NCBI GenBank assembly: GCA_900553305.1
Contig: USDI01000060.1
Span: 1 to 10,927, forward strand
DNA: 10,927 nucleotides
Source of the DNA: an uncultured Lachnospiraceae bacterium
Lineage (GTDB): Bacteria; Bacillota; Clostridia; Lachnospirales; Lachnospiraceae
Direction: 5' to 3'
A program made the position numbers and the translations under genes. The notes beneath the pieces were generated by a model, which was given only the letters and a program-made list of their open reading frames with translations, did no database searches and was not told where the DNA came from. Positions 6,999 to 10,927 of the stretch are shown here, one piece after another; position 1 is the first letter of the stretch; each line of letters begins with the position of its first letter.

Positions 6999-7061
6999 TT
7001 CAGAACTTCATGAGTAAACGAAGGTTACGTTGACAGTGGTTTTTATGAATGAAGTTCTGAA
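6999..7061 (+). repeat. 13-bp perfect inverted repeat between operon and alcohol dehydrogenase
   Basis: TTCAGAACTTCAT (6999-7011) and its exact reverse complement (7049-7061) flank a 37-base loop. It starts 15 bases after the FAD beta gene and ends 47 bases before the alcohol dehydrogenase start. There is no U-run after the right arm, so it is not a standard terminator. It could be an mRNA-stabilising or processing hairpin, a two-site operator, or a small mobile repeat. A smaller AACG/CGTT pair lies inside the loop. Confidence 0.6.
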
Positions 7062-7096
7062 CAGACAGGTGCTTAAACTTTATGATTTCAGCAGAG

Positions 7097-7103
7097 AAAG
7101 GAG
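7097..7103 (+). promoter_or_regulatory. Ribosome binding site setting the alcohol dehydrogenase start
   Basis: AAAGGAG lies 5 bases before ATG 7109. An in-frame ATG at 7082 would place this site inside the coding region and has no good site of its own. Confidence 0.75.
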
Positions 7104-7108
7104 ATCTT

Positions 7109-8269
7109 ATGAATAATTTCACATTTCATATACCAACAGATATCAGATTTGGTAAGGATCAGGTACAGTGCCTGCCTGCAGAATTAGCAAAATATGGAAA
7201 CAAGGTTCTGCTTGTTTATGGTGGCGGAAGCATCAAAAGGAGTGGCCTCTATGATAAAATCAGGGAGCTGCTTGCAGACTTTGAGATATCAGAGCTTCCG
7301 GGAATCGAGCCGAATCCAAAGCTCACTTCTGTGGAAAAAGGGGCTGCCATCTGTAAAGAAAAGGGAATACAGGTCATACTGGCTGTCGGAGGCGGGAGCA
7401 CCATTGATGCATCCAAGCATATTGCGGCGGCAGCCTGCTATGATGGGGAGCCATGGGATCTGGTTAAGGACAGAAGCCTTGTGAAAAAGGCGCTTCCGGT
7501 TGCGGTAGTTCTTACGATCTGTGCGACCGGTTCGGAAATGAATTCCGGAGCGGTAATCAGTAATGAGCAGACACATGAGAAGCTGGAGATCAATCATCCT
7601 CTTTTATACCCCGTGTTATCGATCTGTGATCCGACCTATTTATACACATTGCCTTCGAGCCAGACAGCAGCCGGGGCAGTTGATATATTGTCACATGTAA
7701 TGGAGCAGTATTTCCAGCCAAATGATGAAGCATATATCACGGATGTGCTCAGTGAAGCGGTAATGAAAACAGTAGTAAAATATGCCCGTAAGGCAATGGA
7801 TGAGCCGGAAAATTACGAGGCGCGTTCCAATTTGATGTGGTCATCCACAGTAGCGCTGAATCATCTGCTTACCGTCGGAAAGGGTGGTGCCTGGAGTGTT
7901 CATCCGATCGAGCATGTAATCAGTGCCTATTATGATATCACACACGGAGTAGGACTGGCGGTACTGACACCGGCATGGATGAGCTACGTATTATCGGACA
8001 CGACGGCCCCCCGTTTTGCAAGATTTGCAAGAGAGGTATTTGGGGTAGAAGAGGCTGATAACCGGAAAGCGGCTGAGCTTGGAATCCAAAGGGTCAGAGC
8101 GTTCAATCAGTCACTTGGAATGCCGGCAACACTTTCTGAGGCGGGCGTACCGGAGGAACTGTTTGATGAAATGGCATCAGAAGCAGTAAGGACAAGTGGA
8201 ATTGCTTCAAGGGCATATGTTAAGCTGGACGTTTCTGATGTAAAGCAGATCTTGCTTAGCTGCAGATAA
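7109..8269 (+). CDS. Iron-containing alcohol dehydrogenase (YqhD/butanol dehydrogenase-like)
   Basis: This 386-residue member of the iron-dependent alcohol dehydrogenase family reduces aldehydes to alcohols with NAD(P)H, or the reverse. Metal ligands are visible as D192 and H196 (DILSH), H265 (SVHPIEH) and H279 (ITHGVG). Their spacing equals that of D194, H198, H267 and H281 in E. coli YqhD, a broad NADPH-dependent aldehyde reductase. Nucleotide-binding segments are VYGGGSIKRSG at residues 36-46 and AVGGGSTIDASK. The YGGGSIK loop resembles YqhD, so NADPH is a reasonable guess. It lies 125 bases after the oxidoreductase operon with only an inverted repeat between, so co-transcription is possible, and it is followed by a clear terminator. 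It could reduce an aldehyde released by amine oxidation, or be a general fermentative alcohol dehydrogenase unrelated to the operon. Confidence 0.93.
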   Translation: MNNFTFHIPTDIRFGKDQVQCLPAELAKYGNKVLLVYGGGSIKRSGLYDKIRELLADFEISELPGIEPNPKLTSVEKGAAICKEKGIQVILAVGGGSTIDASKHIAAAACYDGEPWDLVKDRSLVKKALPVAVVLTICATGSEMNSGAVISNEQTHEKLEINHPLLYPVLSICDPTYLYTLPSSQTAAGAVDILSHVMEQYFQPNDEAYITDVLSEAVMKTVVKYARKAMDEPENYEARSNLMWSSTVALNHLLTVGKGGAWSVHPIEHVISAYYDITHGVGLAVLTPAWMSYVLSDTTAPRFARFAREVFGVEEADNRKAAELGIQRVRAFNQSLGMPATLSEAGVPEELFDEMASEAVRTSGIASRAYVKLDVSDVKQILLSCR

Positions 8270-8302
8270 GGAAGAATATACAGGATTTGTTGTTTATAAA
8301 GG

Positions 8303-8344
8303 AAGACAGATATTGTGTCAGGCAATATCTGTTTTTTCTTTTTT
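8303..8344 (+). terminator. Rho-independent terminator after the alcohol dehydrogenase
   Basis: A perfect 10-bp stem, ACAGATATTG (8306-8315) with CAATATCTGT (8323-8332), encloses a 7-base loop and is followed by TTTTTCTTTTTT. The position 37 bases after the stop codon fits the end of the alcohol dehydrogenase transcript. Confidence 0.93.
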
Positions 8345-8345
8345 G

Positions 8346-8373
8346 TTGTCCTGCACAGGGTAAACTTTACTAT
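8346..8373 (+). promoter_or_regulatory. Weak candidate promoter for the threonine aldolase gene
   Basis: TTGTCC (8346-8351) and TACTAT (8368-8373) are 16 bases apart, each matching the sigma-A consensus at four of six positions. The preceding terminator makes a promoter in 8345-8410 necessary in principle, but another site such as TTTACT (8366) with TATGTG (8389) is nearly as good. Confidence 0.3.
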
Positions 8374-8430
8374 TTTTTTAGTGGGGGTTATGTGGTATGG
8401 TATGTATAAAGGGAGGAGAGGAGACAAGAG

Positions 8431-9465
8431 ATGATACGATTTAATAATGATTACAACCATGCCGCGCATGAGAGTATTTATGAAGCAATGAAGGCCGATC
8501 AGGCGACCAATTATCCGGGGTATGGAGCAGATGAATGGTGTACGAAAGCTGCTGAAGAGATTAAGAAGCTGATTGGCAGGGAAGATCCAGCCATATATTT
8601 TTTCCCGGGAGCAACACAGGCGAATTTTGTGGTGTGTGCCGCTGCACTGAATTCGATCCAGAGTGTCGTTTGTCCGAAAACAGGACATATCAATTGTCAT
8701 GAAGCCGGTTCCATTGAAAACACCGGACATAAGATTATTGAACTTCCGTCAACGGAAGGAAAGATCACGGCGCAGCAGGTGCGGGAATGTGCTTCTTCCT
8801 ATTTTGAGCACGGAGAGGCAGAATATCTGACCGAACCGAAATTGGTATATATTTCATTTCCAACGGAATATGGAACGATTTATTCGTTAAAAGAATTACA
8901 GGAGCTTCACCGGGTATGTAAGGAATACGGAATGTATCTGTTCGTGGATGGCGCGAGAATGGGATACGGACTGGGCGCATCGGTGAATGATGTAACCTTA
9001 AAGGATCTGGCAGAGCTTACGGATGTGTTTTATATTGGAGGAACCAAGTGCGGTGCGATGTTCGGGGAAGCTGTTATTCTGGTGAATGAGGAACTGAAGC
9101 GTCATTTTAAAACCTATATGAAACAGAATGGCGCAGTTCTTGCAAAGGGATGGCTGCTTGGATTGCAATTCTACACGCTTTTGAAGGATGGAACCTATTT
9201 TTCAATTACAAAAAAGGCAGATGAGCAGGCAATGCGGATTAAGGAAGCCTTTCATAAGAAAGAGATTCCGGAATACATGGGAAGCTATACGAACCAGCAG
9301 TTTGTGATTTTATCGAAAGAACAGGAAGAGAAGCTTTCGCAGAAATATATTTTTGAGCTGGATGGAGTGCTGCCGGACGGACGTAGCGTGGTGCGCTTCT
9401 GTACAAGCTGGTCCACGACAGACGAAGAAGTAAATGAACTGGTACAGGATATTCTGGCACTTTAG
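8431..9465 (+). CDS. Threonine aldolase / beta-eliminating lyase family PLP enzyme
   Basis: This 344-residue fold-type I PLP enzyme begins MIRFNNDYNHAAHESI and has NYPGYGADEW, PGATQANF, TGHINCHEAGSIE, LFVDGARMGYGL and YIGGTKCGAMFGEA. K206 in GGTK is the expected Schiff-base lysine, and D-G-A-R holds the PLP-ring aspartate. Low-specificity L-threonine aldolases cleave threonine or allo-threonine to glycine and acetaldehyde; the wider family also contains beta-eliminating lyases and related aldolases, so the exact reaction is not certain. Length and motif order are normal. GGGAGGAGAGGAG at 8411-8423 supports the start. It follows a strong terminator, so it is probably a separate transcript. Acetaldehyde made here could in theory be reduced by the neighbouring alcohol dehydrogenase, but the terminator argues against a shared operon. 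Confidence 0.9.
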   Translation: MIRFNNDYNHAAHESIYEAMKADQATNYPGYGADEWCTKAAEEIKKLIGREDPAIYFFPGATQANFVVCAAALNSIQSVVCPKTGHINCHEAGSIENTGHKIIELPSTEGKITAQQVRECASSYFEHGEAEYLTEPKLVYISFPTEYGTIYSLKELQELHRVCKEYGMYLFVDGARMGYGLGASVNDVTLKDLAELTDVFYIGGTKCGAMFGEAVILVNEELKRHFKTYMKQNGAVLAKGWLLGLQFYTLLKDGTYFSITKKADEQAMRIKEAFHKKEIPEYMGSYTNQQFVILSKEQEEKLSQKYIFELDGVLPDGRSVVRFCTSWSTTDEEVNELVQDILAL

Positions 9466-9527
9466 ATATGGAAGATGCTCAAGGAAGTCCGGGGATTGGC
9501 ATAACGGTAAGGTTATAGTATTCGCGG

Positions 9528-9534
9528 AAAGGAG
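9528..9534 (+). promoter_or_regulatory. Ribosome binding site setting the lipoprotein start
   Basis: AAAGGAG ends 6 bases before ATG 9541. The in-frame GTG at 9538 would be only 3 bases away, so ATG 9541 is preferred. Confidence 0.7.
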
Positions 9535-9540
9535 ACTGTG

Positions 9541-10872
9541 ATGAAGAGAAAGATTTTGCTCTCGATGCTGGCAGTAATAACTTCAATCTGCATGTTGACA
9601 GCATGCGGAAATTCTTCCAATCCTGCAGAGGATACGAAGAGTACGGATGCAACAAAAAACGATTCGATGGTGCAGGAAGAGGAAAAGCAGACCGTGGAAG
9701 AAACGGATGCAGACGGGACAACACTTTCCGGAGACAGGCAGGAAGCAGCCGGTGAAGATGCGGAAAGTATATCAAGAAATGTTGCTTACCGTTCGGATGA
9801 GTTTTATCTTTCGATTGGTCTGCCTACCGACTGGGAGTACCAGATTTTATCAGAAGAGGATCTGGAAAAAGAGGATAATCTGTATTCCTGTGCGATCCGT
9901 TTCTGGCAGAAGGATTATCCGGAGGATATCTTCGTACTGGGATACCAACCATCGTTTGGTATGTGTGGAACCGGCGTGACGATAGACGAACTGAAGCTGG
10001 AGAATGGGATTACAGGATGGAGATATAAAGAAGAACTGGATTCGTCGTTGTGGCTGACGATTACATTGAATCATCCGGAAAATGATGTAAGTGGCGGAAC
10101 GTATCTGATTACAGCAAGTCCGTCTCTGGAGGATTGGAAGGTACTGGAGCCTGCCTTTGAAGAGATTTTACAGACCGTGTGGGTTGGACCAAAGAGTGGG
10201 GCAGAGGAATTGCTGAAAGGAACTGCCGAAGATCTGCTCGAAGAAGGTGCTGACGTTCCTTCAAAAGAAACCGTTCTGGAACGGCGGAATGCCTGCCTTC
10301 AGGGAATGTCGGAAGAGGATATTGAGCGGCTTACCGAGAATATTAAGGTTGCTAATCTGGCAATGGAATATAGTTTTCTGTATGACCGGTTGTTTGAAAG
10401 AATGGCAGACCCGGAGGATCTTTACTGGAATTATGTTGACCAGAAAGGTGACATCCAGATTGGTTATTCGCTGGAGCAGGAGGGAGTGGACGCCTGGAAG
10501 GAGTATTCACAGAATGCCGAAGAGATAACGGATATGGATTCTTACTGGAAGGCTTATCAGCAATATGAGGAAGAGCACGGCCAGCCGGTATATACCTACA
10601 ACCGTTTTGATGCGGATAACTTTATCGCTCTGATGGAAGAGATGAAGGGACTGCTTAAGAACGATATGCTTACCGCAGATCTGGATCAGTTGATTGAGAA
10701 CACGCGCCAGGCAAAAGAAACGCATGACGTCACATATATTAAGGAAATTTATTATATTCTTCACGATATGGACTATTATCTGCTGCGATATGCTCCCGAT
10801 GACGTTGCATCCTTCGTACAGGATAAAGGAAGAATTGCGGTTTATTACGGAACTTTACAGGTGTATCGGTAA
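9541..10872 (+). CDS. Secreted lipoprotein of unknown function
   Basis: This 443-residue protein starts with a type II signal peptide: KRK, a hydrophobic stretch ILLSMLAVITSICM, and a lipobox L19-T-A-C22, so the mature protein should be lipid-anchored on the outer face of the membrane. Residues 23 to about 80 are a low-complexity linker rich in Glu, Asp, Thr, Ser and Lys. A first domain of mixed strands follows (FYLSIGLPTDWEYQIL, FVLGYQPSFGM, WLTITLNHPE, YLITASPSLEDWKVLEPAF), in the style of small lipoprotein domains seen in many Clostridia. The second half, from about residue 225, looks mostly helical and is rich in Glu, Tyr and Trp, with YWNYVDQKGDIQIGYS and DMDYYLLRYAPDD. I do not recognise the family. 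It lies 75 bases after the threonine aldolase gene without a clear terminator between them, so readthrough transcription is possible, but a functional link is not evident. Confidence 0.85.
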   Translation: MKRKILLSMLAVITSICMLTACGNSSNPAEDTKSTDATKNDSMVQEEEKQTVEETDADGTTLSGDRQEAAGEDAESISRNVAYRSDEFYLSIGLPTDWEYQILSEEDLEKEDNLYSCAIRFWQKDYPEDIFVLGYQPSFGMCGTGVTIDELKLENGITGWRYKEELDSSLWLTITLNHPENDVSGGTYLITASPSLEDWKVLEPAFEEILQTVWVGPKSGAEELLKGTAEDLLEEGADVPSKETVLERRNACLQGMSEEDIERLTENIKVANLAMEYSFLYDRLFERMADPEDLYWNYVDQKGDIQIGYSLEQEGVDAWKEYSQNAEEITDMDSYWKAYQQYEEEHGQPVYTYNRFDADNFIALMEEMKGLLKNDMLTADLDQLIENTRQAKETHDVTYIKEIYYILHDMDYYLLRYAPDDVASFVQDKGRIAVYYGTLQVYR

Positions 10873-10927
10873 GGGCAAAGAATAAAATGGAAGGAAGAAT
10901 CATCTGGAATAAGATTTAGGGCATTCC
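10873..10927. other. Window end, no gene supported
   Basis: This stretch has only a 10-codon open frame at 10887. GGAAT (10906-10910) and ATTCC (10923-10927) could be the start of a hairpin cut by the window edge. Nothing firm can be said. Confidence 0.3.

Noticed and set aside
8365..8386. Hairpin CTTTACTA/TAGTGGGG around a T-run
   Set aside because: Half of the pairs are G-U wobbles and there is no tail; it is probably chance in an AT-rich leader.
8107..8730. 207-codon open frame on the - strand
   Set aside because: It spans the alcohol dehydrogenase end, a strong terminator and the threonine aldolase start, and has no family features.
9496..9519. TTGGCA and TATAGT as a promoter for the lipoprotein gene
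   Set aside because: Both boxes match well, but the 12-base spacer is too short for a sigma-A promoter.
10906..10927. GGAAT/ATTCC inverted repeat at the window edge
   Set aside because: Five base pairs with the rest out of view; a terminator cannot be judged.

Overview
The window looks like chromosomal DNA of an anaerobic, low-to-moderate GC Clostridia member, most likely Lachnospiraceae. This is inferred from strong AGGAGG ribosome binding sites, short gaps between genes, codon preference, ferredoxin-type iron-sulfur proteins and the gene families present. All supported genes are on the + strand. No tRNA, rRNA, CRISPR array or insertion sequence was seen.

Region 1 (1-2144) is the tail of a polyamine-type operon. 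It holds the C-terminal 253 residues of a PotD-like spermidine/putrescine-binding protein, then a complete ornithine cyclodeaminase/mu-crystallin family protein (OCD-1), then a 61-codon remnant of an agmatine deiminase (AguA) that starts right after the OCD-1 stop codon and in the same frame. Region 2 (2145-2401) has no gene. It holds a strong terminator-like hairpin, a second weaker U-tailed hairpin close to the next start codon, and a weak promoter candidate.

Region 3 (2402-6983) is a tight five-gene operon with gaps of 27, 27, 12 and 1 bases. It encodes a second OCD-family protein (OCD-2, clearly a paralogue of OCD-1), a [2Fe-2S] plant-type ferredoxin subunit, a two-dinucleotide-domain FAD oxidoreductase with an eight-cysteine 4Fe-4S segment, a BFD-type [2Fe-2S] protein and a DadA/sarcosine oxidase beta-like FAD subunit. 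The last four resemble multi-subunit amine dehydrogenases such as HcnABC, opine oxidases, D-hydroxyproline dehydrogenase and archaeal proline dehydrogenase complexes. Region 4 (6984-8344) has a 13-bp inverted repeat, a YqhD/butanol-dehydrogenase-like iron alcohol dehydrogenase and a textbook terminator.

Region 5 (8345-10927) appears functionally separate: a threonine aldolase family PLP enzyme and a secreted lipoprotein of unknown function.

A coherent but unproven reading of regions 1-4 is uptake and oxidation of an amine, N-substituted amino acid or opine-like compound. The FAD complex would remove electrons and pass them through Fe-S centres. The OCD proteins would act on the imine/ketimine or amino acid product, and the alcohol dehydrogenase would reduce an aldehyde product. 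The substrate cannot be read from the sequence.
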